64,000 nucleotides of DNA from Macrocystis pyrifera (lineage: Eukaryota > Sar > Phaeophyceae > Laminariales > Laminariaceae). The notes under the pieces are model-generated. The model was not told the DNA's origin and searched no databases. It saw only the letters and a list, made by a program, of their open reading frames with translations. A program made the translations under genes and the position numbers. The DNA lies in contig JASSKH010000009.1 in NCBI GenBank assembly GCA_031763025.1, forward strand, positions 1-64,000, written 5' to 3'. Of this stretch, positions 1-14,039 are shown piece by piece; positions within the stretch are counted from its first letter, which is position 1, and each line of letters starts with the position of its first letter.

Positions 1-497
1 AAGTCATTTTTTGTTCATGATAAAATTGAGTATTTTTTGTCGACAATACAAAAATATCAAGTTTTTTTCACCATACTAAAGCCAAGTCATTTCGTGCCCA
101 CCATACTAAAACCAAGTAATTTCGGATTGGTCATACTAAAATCAAGTTATTTTTTTGTCCATGATATAATCGAGTAATTGTTGTCGACAATACAAAAATA
201 TCAAGTTTTTTTTTACCATACTAGAACCAAGTCATTTCGTGCCCACCACACTAAAACCAATTAATTTCAGATAGGTCATACTAAAATCAAGTTATTTTTT
301 TGTCCATGATAAAATCGAGTAATTGTTGTCGACAATACCAAAATATCAAGTTTTTTTTTCACCATACTAGAACCAAGTCATTTCGTGCCCACCACACTAA
401 AACCAAGTAATTTCAGATAGGTCATACAAAAAATCAAGTCATTTTTTCGTCCATGATAAAATCGAGTAATTTTTTGTCGACAACACAAAAGTATCAA
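1..497 (-). repeat. AT-rich satellite, inverted block
   Basis: About three and a half units of an AT-rich tandem repeat built from degenerate ~30-bp subunits such as CCATACTAAAACCAAGT and ATCAAGTTATTTTT, plus a TTGTCGACAA-containing subunit. The same composite repeat occurs at 35,590-38,850 in the opposite orientation: there it reads ACTTGGTTTTAGTATGG and ATTGTCGACAAAAATAAC. The array continues beyond the left edge of the window and stops abruptly near 497, where the 201-bp satellite starts. No gene is visible. Confidence 0.9.
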
Positions 498-3400
498 GTT
501 TGGGCAGGAGAAAAAGTTCAGGAAACGTCAAACGTGCATGAGAAGCGGCTAGCGCTTGCTTTTTCCTTCACCACCTGCACGGTGGAACGTTCTTACCGAG
601 CTTGAACCACAACCATACCCTTCATCGTTTTTTGGGTGACAAACCCAAGCATATTCTGCGTCTCTCCAGTGGTACCTCCCCGAAAACCTGATTCACGTTT
701 TTTTTAGGAGAAAATGTTCAGAAAACGTCAGAGGTGCATGCGAAGCGGTCAGCATTTGCTTTTTATTTCACCACCGGCACGGTTGAACGTTCTGGCAGAG
801 CGGGAACCTCAACGAGACTCATGGTCGTGTTTTGGGCGACAAAACCAAGCTAATTACGCGTCTGTCCAGTGGTACCTCCCCGAAAACCCCGAAACATGTT
901 TTTCGAGGGAAACATGGTCATTAAAATGTCAGAAGGCAACGCGAAGCGGTCAAGCTCTGTTTCGTTTTGCACCACGAGCACGGTGGGGCGTGTTTACCGA
1001 GCGTGAACCAAGACGAAAACGTTCTTCGCGTTCTGGGCGACGAAAACAAGCTATTTCCGCGTCTATCAAGTGGTAGTTGGCGGACGACCATATCGCACGC
1101 CTTTTGCAGGAGTGATCGGTCAGGAAAATATCGGGGGTGCACGCGGAGGGGTCAGCGCTTGCTTTTTGTCTTTCACCACGGGGACGGCGGAATGTGTTTG
1201 CCGAGCGTGAAACGAAACATTACCAATCTTCGCTTTCTGGGCTACAAAAAAGAAAAGTCATCGTATGTCGAGTGGCGCCTCGCGGAAGAAGCTGACCCAC
1301 GCTTTTACATGCGGGCATAGTCAGAAAAATGACAGCGCAGGACACGAAGCGGTTGGCATTTGCTTTTTCTCTCGCCTACGGACTTGTGGAACGTTCTTGT
1401 GGAACCGTCAACACAACAAGACTCTTCGTCGTGTTTTGGGCAACAAAAGCAAGTTAATTCTGCGTCTCTACAGTGGTACTTTCCCGAAAACCCCGAAACA
1501 TGTTTTTAGAGGGGAACATGGTCATTAAAACGTCAGAAGTCAACGCGAAGCGGTCAAGCTCCGTTTTGTTTTGCACCACGAGCACCGTGGAATGTGTTTG
1601 CCGAGCGTGAACCTAAACAATACTAATCTTCGCGTTTTGGGCGACAAAAAAGAAAAAACCCAGCGTATGTCGAGTGGTGCCTCGCGGAAGAAGACAACCC
1701 ATGCTATTACAGGCGGGCATAGTCAGAATAATGACCGCGGAGGACACGAAGCGGTCGGCATTTGCTTTTTCTCTCGCCTACGGAACGGTGGAACGTTCTT
1801 GCAGAACGGACAACACAACAAGACTATTGGTCGTGTTTTCGGCGACAAACTCAAGATTTTTTTCGCGTCTGTCCAGTGGTACCTCCCTGAAAACCCCTGA
1901 TCACGTTTTTTAGAGGGGAACATGGTCATTAAAACGTCAGAAGGAACCGCGAAGCGGTCAAGCTCTGCTTCGTTTTGCACCACGAGCACGGTGGGGCGTG
2001 TTTACCGAGCGTGAACCAAGTCGATAACATTCTTCGCGTTCTGGGCGACAAAAACAAGCTATTTCCGCGTCTATCAAGTGGTAGTTGGCGGACGATTTGT
2101 CTTTCACCACGGGGACGGCGGAATGTGTTTGCCGAGCGTGAAACGAAACATTACCAATCTTCGCTTTCTGGGCTACAATAAAAAGAAAAGTCATCGTATG
2201 TCGAGTGGCGCCTCGCGGAAGAAGCTAACCCACGTTTTTACATGCGGGCATAGTCAGAAAAATGACCGCGCAGGACACGAAGCAGTTGGCATTTGCTTTT
2301 TCTCTCGCCTACGGACTTGTGGAACGTTCTTGCGGAACCGTCAACACAACAAGACTCTTGGTCGTGTTTTCGGCGACAAAGGCAAGTTAATTCTGCGTCT
2401 CTACAGTGGTACTTTCCCGAAAACCCCGAAACATGTTTTTAGAGGGGAACATGGTCATAAAGACGTCAGAGGTGCACCCGAAGCGGTCAGCGCTTGCTTT
2501 GTTTTTCATCACGAGCACGGTGGGCCGTTCTTAACAAAAACTATACCCTTCGTCGCGTTTTGGGCGACAAAAACAAGCTATTTCCGCGTCTCTCCAGTAG
2601 TACCCCCCGCGGACAAACACAACGCACGCTTTTTGCAGGAGCACATGTTCAGAAAAATGTCAGAGGTGCACGCGGAGGGAACAGCGCTTGCTTTGTCTTA
2701 TAACACCGGCACGGTGGAAGGTCCTTGCAGAGCGTCAACCAAAACACAATACCCCTCGTCGTGGTTTGGGCGACAAAACCAAGTTAATTCTGCGTCTCTA
2801 CAGTGGGCCCTCTTCCAAAGCCCAACAACCGTTTTTATAGGCAGACGTGGTCCGAAAAACGACAGAGGAGGACACGAAGCGAGCAGCTCTAACTTTTTCT
2901 TTTTCCACCAACACGGTTGAACGTTCTGGCCGAATAGGAACCGCAACGAGGCTCTCGTTTGGTTTTGGGCGACAAACCAAGTTAATCGCGCGTCTCTCCA
3001 GTTATACTCCCCCGAAATACCCGGAATAACGTTTTTATAGGGAAACATGCTCATTAAAACTTGAGAGGTGCACGCGAAGCGGTCAGCGCTCGCCTTTTCT
3101 TTCACCACGGGCACGGAGGAACGTTTTTTTGCCGAGCGTGAACCAAAACAATACCCTTCTCCGCGATTTGGGCGACAAAAAAAGCTATTTCCTCGTATAT
3201 CCAGTGGTACCTCGCGGACGAACACAACCCATGTTTTTACAGGCGGACATGGTCAGAAACACGACAGCGGAGGACACAAAGCGGTTAGCATTTGTTTTTT
3301 TCTCTCGCCTACGGAACGATGGGACGTTCTTGCGGTGCGGGCACCACAACAAGACTCTTGGTCGTATTTTGGGCGACAAAACCAAGTTAATTCTGCGTTT

Positions 3401-6400
3401 CTCCAGTCGTACCTCCCCGAAAACCCCGAATCACGTTTTTAGAGGGGAATATGGTCATGAAGACGCCAGAGGTGCACGCGAAGCGGTCAGCGCTTGATTT
3501 TCGTTCACCACGGGCACAGTGGAACGTTCTTGCCAAGCTTGAACAAAAACGATACCCTTCGTCGCGTTTTGGGCGAAAACAACACAAGCTATTTCCGCGT
3601 CTCTCCAGTGGTACCCCGCGACAAACACAACGCACGCTTTTTGCAGGAGCACACGGTCAGAAAAAGTCAGAGGTGCACTCGGAGGGATCAGCGCTTGCTT
3701 TATCTTATAACACCGGCACGGTGGAAGGTCCTTGCAGAGCGTCAACCAAAAAACAATACCCCTCGTCGTGGTTTGGGCGACAAAACCAAGTTAATTCTGC
3801 GTCTCTACAGTGGGCCCTCTCCCAAAGCCCAACAACCGTTTTTATAGGCAGACGTGGTCCGAAAAACGACAGAGGAGGACGCGAAGCGACCAGCTCTAAC
3901 TTTTTTTTTCCCAACACGGTTGCGTGTTCTGGCCGAATAGGAACCACAACAAGACTCTTCGTCGTGTTTTGGGCGACAAGCCGAGTTAATTTCGCGTCTC
4001 TCCAGTTATACTCCCCCGAACACCCCAACACGCGTTTTTATAGGCGGCCGTGGTCTGAAAAGCGACAGAGTTGAACGCCAAGCGGTCAGCGCTTACGTCT
4101 TCTTTCACTACGGCCACTGCGCAACGTTCTCGCCGAAGGTGAACCAAAACGATACCCTTCGTCGCGTTTTGGGCGACAAAAACAAGCTATTTCCGCGTCT
4201 CTCCAGTGGTACCTCGCGGACAAACACAACGCACGTTTTTTGCAGGAGCACATGTTCAGAAAAATGTCAGAGGTGCACACGGAGGGGCCAGCGCTTGCCT
4301 TATCCTATAACACCGGCACGGTGGAAGGTCCTTGCAGAGCGCCAACCAAAATCCAATATCCTTCGTCGTGGTTTGGGCGACAAAACCAAGGTAATTCTGC
4401 GTCTCTACAATGGTGCCTCTCCGAAACCCCAACAACCGTTTTTATAGGCAGACGTGGTCTGAAAAACGACAGAGGAGGACGCGAAGCGATCAGTTCTATC
4501 TTTTTATTTTTCCACTAGCACGGTTGAACGTTCTGGCCGAGCAGGAACCACAACGAGACCCTTCGTCGTTTTTTGGGCGACAAACCAAGTTAATACGCGT
4601 CTCTCCAGTTATACTTCCCCGAAAACCCCGAGTCACGTTTTTAGAGGGGACATGGTCATTAAAACGTCCGAGGTGCACGCGAAGCGGTCAGCGCTTGCTT
4701 TTTCTCTCGCCACGACGGCACAGTGGAACGTTTTTTGCCGAGCGTGAACCACAACAAGACTCTCGGTCGTGTTTTGGGCGACTAAAACAAGCTATTTCCT
4801 CGTATCTCCAGTGGTACCTCGCGGACGAACACAACCCACGTTTTTACAGGCGGACACGGTCAGAAACACGACAGCGGAGGACACGACGCGGTCAGCATTT
4901 TATTTTTCTCTCGCCTACGGAACGGTGGAACGTTCTTGCCGAGCGGGCACCACAACAAGACTCTTGGTCGTGTTTTGGGCGACAAAACCAAGCTAATTCT
5001 GCGTCTCTCCAGTGGTGCCTCCCGGACAAACACAACCCACGTTTTTTTCAGGCGGATATGGTCAGAAAACTGTCAGAGGAGGACACGACGCGGGCTGCTC
5101 TGTCTTTTTCCTTTTCTGCCCGCACGGTTGAACGTAATTGCCGAGCGGGAACCACAACGAGACTCATGGTCGTGTTTTGGGCGACAAAACCAAGCTAATT
5201 CTGCGTCTGTCCAGCGGTACCTCCCCGAAAACCCCGAATCACGTTTTTATAGGGCAACATGGTCATGAAGACGCCATAGGTGCACGCGAAGCGGTCAGCG
5301 CTTGTTTTTCTTTCACCACGGGCAGGGTGGAACATTCCCGCCGAGCGTTACCCAAAACGATACCCTTCTTCGCGTTTTTGGGGACAAAAAAGTTATTTCT
5401 GCGTCTCTACAGCGGTACCTCGCGGACAAACACAACGCACGCTTTCTTAGGCGAACATGACCAAAATAAACGACCAGCGGAGGAAAAGCGGTGAACGACA
5501 GCGGAGGACACGAAGCGGTGAGCACTTGACTCTTCTCTCCCCTACGGAACGGTGGAACGCTCTTGCCGAGCGAGAACCACAACGAGACTCTTCGTCGTGT
5601 TTTGGGCGACAAAACCAAGCTAATTCTGCGTCTCTCCAGTCGTACCTCCCCGAAAACCCTGACTCACGTTTTTTCAGGAGAAAAATTCAGGAAACATCCG
5701 AGGTGCATAGGAAGCGGCTGGCTTGCTTGCTTTTTCCTTCACCACCGGCACGGTAGAACATTCTTGCCGAACGAGAACCACAACGAGACTCTTCGTCGTG
5801 TTTTGGGCGACAAACCCAAGCTAATCCTGCGTCTCTACAGTGATACCTCCCCGAAAACCCCTGAATCACGTATTTTCAAGAGAAAATGTACAGCAAACAT
5901 CAGAGGTGCACGGGAAGCGGCTGGCGCTTGCTTTTTCCTTCACGACCAGCACGGTGGAACGTTCTTGCCGAGCGTGAACCAAAACGATTCCCTTCGTCGT
6001 GGTTTGGGCGACAAAAACAAGCTATGTCTGCTCATCTCCAGTGGTACCTCCCCGAACACCCCAACACACGTTTTTATATGCGGCCGTGGTCAGAAAAGCG
6101 ACAGAGTTGGACGCGAAGCGACCAGCGATGGCTTGCTCTTTATCCCATGACACAGTCGAACGTCCTTGCCGAGCGGGAACCTAAACGATACCCTTCTTCG
6201 CGTTTTGGAGGACAAAAAAGCTATTTCCGCGTATCCCCAGTGGCACCTCGCGGACGAACACAACAAACGTTTTTACAGGCGGACATGGTCTGAAAAACGA
6301 CAGCGGAGGACACGAAGCGGTCAGCATTTGATTTTTCTCTCGCCTACGGAACGATGGAACGTTCTTGCCGAACGAGAACCACAACGAGACTCTTGGTCGC

Positions 6401-7234
6401 GTTTTGGGCGACAAAACCAAGTTAATTCTGCGCCTCTCCCGTCGTGCCTCCCGCACAAGCACAACCCACGTTTTTTTCAGGCGGATACGGTCTGAAAAAC
6501 CGCAGAGGAGGACGCGAAGCGGGCTGCTCTGTCTTTTTCATTTTGCAACAGGACGGTTGAACGTTCTTGCCGAGCGGGAACCACGACGAGACTCTTCGTC
6601 GTGTTTTGGGCGACAAAACCAAACTAATTCTGCGTCTGTCCAGTGGTACCTTCCCGAAAACCCCGAATCACGTTTTTTCAAGAGAAAATGTTCAGAAAAC
6701 ATCCGAGGTGCATGGGAAGCGGCTATCGCTTGCTTTTTTCTTCACCACCGGCACGGTGGAACATTCTTGCCGAGCGTGAACCAAAACGATTCCCTTCGTC
6801 GTGGTTTAGGCGACAAAAACAAGCTATTTCCGCGTCTCTGCCGTGGTACCTCCCGGACAAACACAGCCCACATTTTTACAGGCGGACATGGGCAGAAAAC
6901 GACAGAGGAGGACAAGAAGCGCGTCAGCATTTGCTTTTCTCTCGCCTGCGGGCACGGTGGAACGTTCTTGCTGAGCGGGAACCGAGACGAGACTTTTCTT
7001 CGCGTTTTTGGGGGACAAAAAAACTATTTCCGCGTATCCCCAGTGGCACCTCGCGGACGAACACAACCCACGTTTTTACAGGCGGACATGGTCTGAAAAA
7101 CGACAGCGGAGGACACGAAGCGGTCAGCATTTGATTTTTCCCTCGCCTACGGAACGATGGAACGTTCTTGCCGAACGAGAACCACAACGAGACTCTTGGT
7201 CGCGTTTTGGGCGACAAAACCAAGTTAATTCTGC

Positions 7235-9640
7235 GCCTCTCCCGTGGTGCCTCCCGGACAAGCATGACCCACGTTTTTTTTTCAGGCGGATACGGTCTGA
7301 AAAACCGCAGAGGAGGACGCGAAGCGGGCTGCTCTGTCTTTTTCATTTTGCAACAGGACGGTTGAACGTTCTTGCCGAGCGGGAACCACAACGAGACTCT
7401 TCGTCGTGTTTTGGGCGACAAACCCAAGCTAATCCTGCGTCTCTACAGTGGTACCTCCCCGAAAACCCTGACTCACGCTTTTTCAGGAGAAAATGTTCAG
7501 GAAATATCCGAGGTGCATGGGAAGCGGCTAGCGCTTGCTTGTTTCTTCACCACCGGCACGGTGGAACGTTCTTGCCGAGCTTGAACCACAACGAGACTCT
7601 TCGTCGTGTTTTGGGCGACAAACCCAAGCTAATCCTGCGTCTCTACAGTGGTACCTCCCCGAAGACCCTGACTCACGCTTTTTCAGGAGAAAATGTTTAG
7701 GAAATATCCGAGGTGCATGGGAAGCGGCTATCGCTTGCTTGTTTCTTCACCACCGGCACGGTGGAACGTTCTTTTCGAGCTTGAACCACAACGAGACTCT
7801 TCGTCGTGTTTTGGGCGACAATACCAAGCTAATCCTGCGTCTCTACAGTGATACCTCCCCGAAAACCCCGAATCACGTTTTTAGAGGGGAACATGGCCAT
7901 TAAAACGTCAGAGGTGCATGGGAAGCGGCTGGCGCTTACTTTTCCCTTCACGACCAGCACGGTGGAACGTTCTTGCCGAGCGTGAACCAAAACGATTCCC
8001 TTCGTCGCGGTTTGGGCGACGAAACCAAGCTATTTCTGCTCATCTCCAGTGGTACCTCCCCGAATACCCCAACACACGTTTTTATATGCGGCCGTGGTCA
8101 GAAAAGCGACAGAGTTGGACGCGAAGCGACCAGCGATGGCTTGCTCTTTATCCCATGACACAGTCGAACGTCCTTGCCGAGCGGGAACCTAAACGATACC
8201 CTTCTTCGTGTTTTGGGGGACCAAAAAAACATTTCCGCGTATCCCCAGTGGCACCTCGCGGACGAACACAACCCACGTTTTACAGGCGGACATGGTCTGA
8301 AAAACGACACTGGTGGACACGAAGCGGTCAGCATTTGATTTTTCTCTCGCCTACGGAACGATGGAACGTTCTTGCCGAACGAGAACCACAACGAGACTCT
8401 TGGTCGCGTTTTGGGCGACAAAACCAAGTTAATTCTGCGCCTCTCCCGTGTGCCTCCCGGACAAGCACAACCCACGTTTTTTCAGGCGGATACGGTCTGA
8501 AAAACCGCAGAGGAGGACGCGAAGCGGGCTGCTCTGTCTTTTTTCATTTTGCAACAGGACGGTTGAACGTTCTTGCCGAGCGGGAACCACGACGAGACTC
8601 TTCGTCGTGTTTTGGGCGACAAAACCAAGCTAATCCTGCGTCTCTACAGTGGTACCTCCCCGAAAACCCTGACTCACGCTTTTTTCAGGAGAAAATGTTC
8701 AGGAAATATCCGAGGTGCATGGGAAGCGGCTAGCGCTTGCTTGTTTCTTCACCACCGGCACGGTGGAACGTTCTTGCCGAGCTTGAACCACAACGAGACT
8801 CTTCGTCGTGTTTTGGGCGACAAACCCAAGCTAATCCTGCGTCTCTACAGTGGTACCTCCCCGAAGACCCTGACTCACGCTTTTTCAGGAGAAAATGTTT
8901 AGGAAATATCCGAGGTGCATGGGAAGCGGCTATCGCTTGCTTGTTTCTTCACCACCGGCACGGTGGAACGTTCTTTTCGAGCTTGAACCACAACGAGACT
9001 CTTCGTCGTGTTTTGGGCGACAATACCAAGCTAATCCTGCGTCTCTACAGTGATACCTCCCCGAAAACCCCGAATCACGTTTTTAGAGGGGAACATGGCC
9101 ATTAAAACGTCAGAGGTGCATGGGAAGCGGCTGGCGCTTACTTTTCCCTTCACGACCAGCACGGTGGAACGTTCTTGCCGAGCGTGAACCAAAACGATTC
9201 CCTTCGTCGCGGTTTGGGCGACGAAAAACAAGCTATTTCTGCTCATCTCCAGTGGTACCTCCCCGAATACCCCAACACACGTTTTTATATGCGGCCGTGG
9301 TCAGAAAAGCGACAGAGTTGGACGCGAAGCGACCAGCGATGGCTTGCTCTTTATCCCATGACACAGTCGAACGTCCTTGCCGAGCGGGAACCTAAACGAT
9401 ACCCTTCTTCGTGTTTTGGGGGACCAAAAAAACATTTCCGCGTATCCCCAGTGGCACCTCGCGGACGAACACAACCCACGTTTTTACAGGCGGACATGGT
9501 CTGAAAAACGACACTGGTGGACACGAAGCGGTCAGCATTTGATTTTTCTCTCGCCTACGGAACGATGGAACGTTCTTGCCGAACGAGAACCACAACGAGA
9601 CTCTTGGTCGCGTTTTGGGCGACAAAACCAAGTTAATTCT
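7235..9640 (+). repeat. Higher-order repeat of six 201-bp monomers, two copies
   Basis: The stretch from about 7,235 to 8,436 recurs almost base for base from about 8,437 to 9,640, an offset of about 1,202 bases (six monomers). Rare variants repeat at this spacing, for example CTCTTTATCCCATGACAC near 8,145 and 9,348, and TCTTTTCGAGCTTGAACC near 7,770 and 8,972. Differences are mostly one-base length changes in T or A runs. A third, more diverged occurrence of the CTCTTTATCCCATGACAC monomer lies near 6,137. Confidence 0.85.
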
Positions 9641-11900
9641 GCGCCTCTCCCGTGGTGCCTCCCGGACAAGCACAACCCACGTTTTTTCAGGCGGATACGG
9701 TCTGAAAAACCGCAGAGGAGGACGCGAAGCGGGCTGCTCTGTCTTTTTCATTTTGCAACAGGACGGTTGAACCTTCTTGCCGAGCGGGAACCACGACGGG
9801 ACTCTTCGTCGTGTTTTGGGCGACAAACTCAAGCTAATTCTGCGTCTGTCCAGTGGTACCTCCCCGAAAACCCCGAATCACGTTTTTTTTCAAGAGAAAA
9901 TGTACAGAAAACATCTGAGGTGCATGGGAAGCGGCTATAGCTTGCTTTTTCCTTCACCACCGGCACGGTGGAACATTCTTGCCGAGCGTGAACCAAAACG
10001 ATTCCCTTCGTCGTGGTTTGGTCGACAAAAACAAGCTATTTCCGCGTCTCTGCAGTTGTACCTCCCGGACAAACACAACCCACATTTTTACAGGCGGACA
10101 TGGGCAGAAAACGACAGAGGAGGACAAGAAGCGGTCAGCATTTGCTTTTCTCTCGCCTGCGGGAACGGTGGAACGTTCTTGCCGAGCGGGAACCGAGACG
10201 AGACCTTTCTTCGCGTTTTGGGGGACCAAAAAAAGCTATTTCCGCGTATCCCCAGTGGCACCTCGCGGACGAACACAACCCACGTTTTACAGGCGGACAT
10301 GGTCTGAAAAACGACAGCGGAGGACGCGAAGCGGTCAGCATTTGATTTTTCTCTCGCCTACGGAACGATGGAACGCTCTTGCCGAACGAGAACCACAACG
10401 AGACTCTTGGTCGCGTTTTGGGCGACAAAACCAAGTTAATTCTGCGCCTCTCCCGTCGTGCCTCCCGGACAAGCACAACCCACGTTTTTTCAGGCGGATA
10501 CGGCCTGAAAAACCGCAGAGGAGGACGCGAAGCGGGCTGCTCTGTCTTTTTCATTTTGCAACAGGACGGTTGAACGTTCTTGCCGAGCGGGAACCACGAC
10601 GAGACTCTTCGTCGTGTTTTGGGCGACAAAACCAAACTAATTCTGCGTCTGTCCAGTGGTACCTCCCCGAAAACCCCGAATCACGTTTTTTCAAGAGAAA
10701 ATGTACAGAAAACATCCGAGGTGCATGGGAAGCGGCTGGCGCTTGATTTGTCCTTCACCACCGGCATGGTGGAACATTCTTGCCGAGCGTGAACCAAAAC
10801 GATTCCCTTCGTCGTGGTTTAGGCGACAAAAACAAGCTATTTCCGCGTCTCTGCCGTGGTACCTCCCGGACAAACACAGCCCACATTTTTACAGGCGGGC
10901 ATGGGCAGAGAGCGACAGAGGAGGACAAGAAGCGGTCAGCATTTGCTTTTCTCTCGCCTGCGGGCGCGGGTGGAACGTTCTTGCCGAGCGGGAACCGAGA
11001 CGAGACCTTTCTTCGCGTTTTGGGGGACAAAAAAAACATTTGCGCGTATCCCCAGTGGTGCCTCGCGGACGAACACAACCCACGTTTTACAGACGGACAT
11101 GGTCTGAAAAACGACAGCAGAGGACACGAAGCGGTCAGCATTTGATTTTTCTCTCGCCTACGGAACGATGGAACGTTCTTGCCGAACGAGAACCACAACG
11201 AGACTCTTGGTCGTGTTTTGGGCGACAAAACCAAGTTAATTCTGCGCCTCTCCCGTGTGCCTCCCGGACAGGCACAACCCACGTTTTTTCAGGCGGACAC
11301 GGTCTGAAAAACCGCAGAGGAGGACGCGAAGCGGGCTGCTCTGTCTTTTTCATTTTGCAACAGGACGGTTGAACCTTCTTGCCGAGCGGGAACCACGACG
11401 AGACTCTTCGTCGTGTTTTGGGCGACAAACTCAGGCTAATTCTGCGTCTGTCCAGTGGTACCTTCCCGAAAACCCCGAATCACGTTTTTTCAAGAGAAAA
11501 TGTACAGAAAACATCCGAGGTGCATGGGAAGCGGCTATCGCTTGCTTTTTCCTTCACCACCGGCATGGTGGAACATTCTTGCCGAGCGTGAACCAAAACG
11601 ATTCCCTTCGTCGTGGTTTGGGCGACAAAAACAAGCTATTTCCGCGTCTCTGCCGTGGTACCTCCCGGACAAACACAACCCACATTTTTACAGGCGGACA
11701 TGGGCAGAAAACGACAGAGGAGGACAAGAAGCGGTCAACGTTTGCTTGTCTCGCCTGCGGGCACGGTGGAACGTTCTTGCCGAGCGGGAACCAAAACGAG
11801 ACCTTTCTTCGCGTTTTGGGGGGCAAAAACAAAGCTATTTCCGCGTATCCCCAGTGGTACCTCGCGGACGAACACAACCCACGTTTTTACAGGCGGACAT
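9500..11900 (+). repeat. Higher-order repeat of four 201-bp monomers, about three copies
   Basis: The variant TTCAAGAGAAAATGTACAG appears near 9,893, 10,693 and 11,492, and the GGACATGGGCAGA variant near 10,100, 10,900 and 11,697, all spaced about 800 bases. This is a four-monomer unit in about three tandem copies. It directly follows the six-monomer domain, so the array holds at least two homogenised domains of different unit size. Limits are approximate. Confidence 0.75.
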
Positions 11901-14039
11901 GGTCAGAAAAACGACAGCGGAAGGCACGAAGCGGTCAGCATTTGATTTTTCTCTCGCCTACGGAACGGTGGAACGTTCTTGCGAAATGGGAACCACAACG
12001 AGACTCTTGGTCGTGTTTTGACCGACAAAACCAAGCTAATTCTGCGTCTGTCCCGTGGTACCTCCGCGAAAACCCCGAATCACGTTTTGATAGGGGAATA
12101 TGGTCATGAAGACGTCAGAGGTGCACGCGAAGCGGTCAGCGCTTGTTTTGTTTTCACCACGGGCAGGGTGGAACGTTCCCGCCGAGCGTTAACCAAAACT
12201 ATACCCTTCTTCGCGTTTTGGGCGACAAAAACAAGCTATTTCCGAGTCTCTTCAGTGGCACCTCGCGGACAAACACAACGCACGCTTTCTTAGGCGGACA
12301 TAACCAAAACAAACGACAGCGGAGGACACGAAGCGGTGGGCACTTGCCTCTTCTCTCGCCTTCGGAACGGTGGAACATTCTTGCCGAGCGTCAACCAAAA
12401 CGAGACTCTTGGTCGTGTTTTGGGCGACAAAACATAGTTCCTTCTGCGTCTCTCCAGTCGTACCTCTCCGAAACACCAACATGGCTTGTATAGGAAAAAT
12501 ATGGTCAGAAAAACGACGGAGGAGGACGCGAAGCGGGCAGCGCTGTCTTTTTCTTCATTCAGCAGCACGGTTGAACGTTCTGAACGTTCGGCAGGAAGCA
12601 CAACGGGACTCTTCGTTGTGTTTTGGGCGACAAACTCAAGCTAATTCTGCGTCTCTCCAGTGGTACCTCCCCGAAAACCCTGAATCACGTTTTCTCAGGA
12701 GAAAATGTCACGTTTTCTCAAGAGAAAATGTTCAGGAAACATCCGAGGTGCATAGGAAGCGGCTATCGCTTGCTGTTTCCTTCACCACCGGCACGGTGGA
12801 AGGTTCTTGCCGATCGTGAACCACAACGAGACTCTTCGTCGTGTTTTGGGTAACAAACCCAAGCTAGTTCTGCGTCTCTACAGTGGTACCGCCCCAAAAC
12901 CTCCAACCCACGTTTTTTCAGGAGCAAATGGTCAGAAAAACGTCAAGGGCGCACTCGAAGGGGTCAGCGCTAGCTTTTCCTCAACACAGCGGCACGGTGA
13001 AAAGTTCATGCAGGGCGTCAACCAAAACGATACCCTTTCGTCGTGTTTTGGGCGACAAAACCAAGCTGATTCTGCGTCTCTCCAGTGGTAGCTCTCCAAA
13101 ACCCCCAAAATACTGTTTTTAGGCAGACGTGTTCATAAAAATGACAGAGGAGGACGCGAAGCCGTAAGCGCTTGTTTTGTTGTTTATGTAACAGCACGGT
13201 TGAACGTTCTTGCCGAGTGAGAACCTCAACGAGACTCTTTGTCGTGTTTGGGGGGACTAAACCAAGCTAATTCTAAGTCTCTCCAGCGCTACCTCCCCGA
13301 AAACCCCACCACACATTTTTATAGGCGGAAAACGTTATGAAAATGGCAGAGGAGGACGCGAAGCGGTCAGCACTTGCTTTTCTTTTTGCACCAGCACAGG
13401 TGAACGTTCTTGCGGAGTGGTTACCACAACGAGATTCTTCGTCGTGTTTTGGGCGACAACTGCAAACAAGTTCTGTGTTTAGAAGAAATAGACCCAGAAT
13501 ACAGTATTTTCAACAGGTGTTCAAATGCACCTGTCAGACCAACCAACATACACCATCCCAGAGATTTCCGGAGCCCCCCACACCAAATAATAGCGTCGGA
13601 TTTTATACCATAAACGGCAGGTGTTGTGGTTGTTTCCCCCCCTGCGATTTCAAGCTTGTTGAACCCCGGACCTAAATCGACCGACGTGACGCACGTTGCC
13701 GTCATTGCCTAATGGTCCCGAAGATGCGCGCGATCTCCACTAGCTCGCCGCTGTCGGCTTGCAGCAAGGCGTTCGATCAAACAACCCCAAGTCTTGGACG
13801 GCTCTCGCCGTGCCATCGTTCTCCATCGCCCACATTGAATCCGACCGATAGACGGCCGCCGTCATCGTCAGCTTCGTCATTGCTCTGAATCATGGAAAAC
13901 CTACCGCCTAAGCTTTGATTCCACATACCCACAGCCAATTTCGCGCCCACGCTTGCCCTGGAGTCCAGTGCTAGCCAGTTATATCAGGTAGCATTGGAAA
14001 AGCCACCTTGGACCGTTGGAATTCCAGATCCGACCATTT

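Larger units (their letters stand above)
498..13480 (+). repeat. ~201-bp satellite array, about 64 monomers
   Basis: Landmarks such as TTTTGGGCGACAAAACCAAG, TCTCCAGTGGTACCTCCC, GGCGGACATGGTCAG, GAAGCGGTCAGCGCTTGC and GAACGTTCTTGCCGAGCG return in fixed order about every 201 bases from roughly 600 to 13,450. Monomers differ by base changes and small indels, but neighbours at certain distances are almost identical, which shows higher-order structure. The monomer length is 3 x 67, so frames stay open across several monomers (for example 2,078-2,920, 7,918-8,733 and 11,255-12,109). Frames are open on both strands and in more than one phase, so I do not read them as genes. Function is unknown. A centromeric or subtelomeric satellite is possible, but I see no motif that decides it. 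Confidence 0.92.

Noticed and set aside
1-497. CRISPR-like array of ~30-bp repeats (also 28,746-29,937)
   Set aside because: There are no unique spacers. Units are contiguous and drift gradually, as in satellites, in a eukaryotic context.
2078-12109. Open frames of 240-285 codons in the left satellite (for example 2,078-2,920, 4,410-5,198, 7,918-8,733, 11,255-12,109)
   Set aside because: They follow the 201-bp period, several phases and both strands are open at once, and they end at single-base indels. This is explained by a period divisible by three and few stop codons in the monomer.
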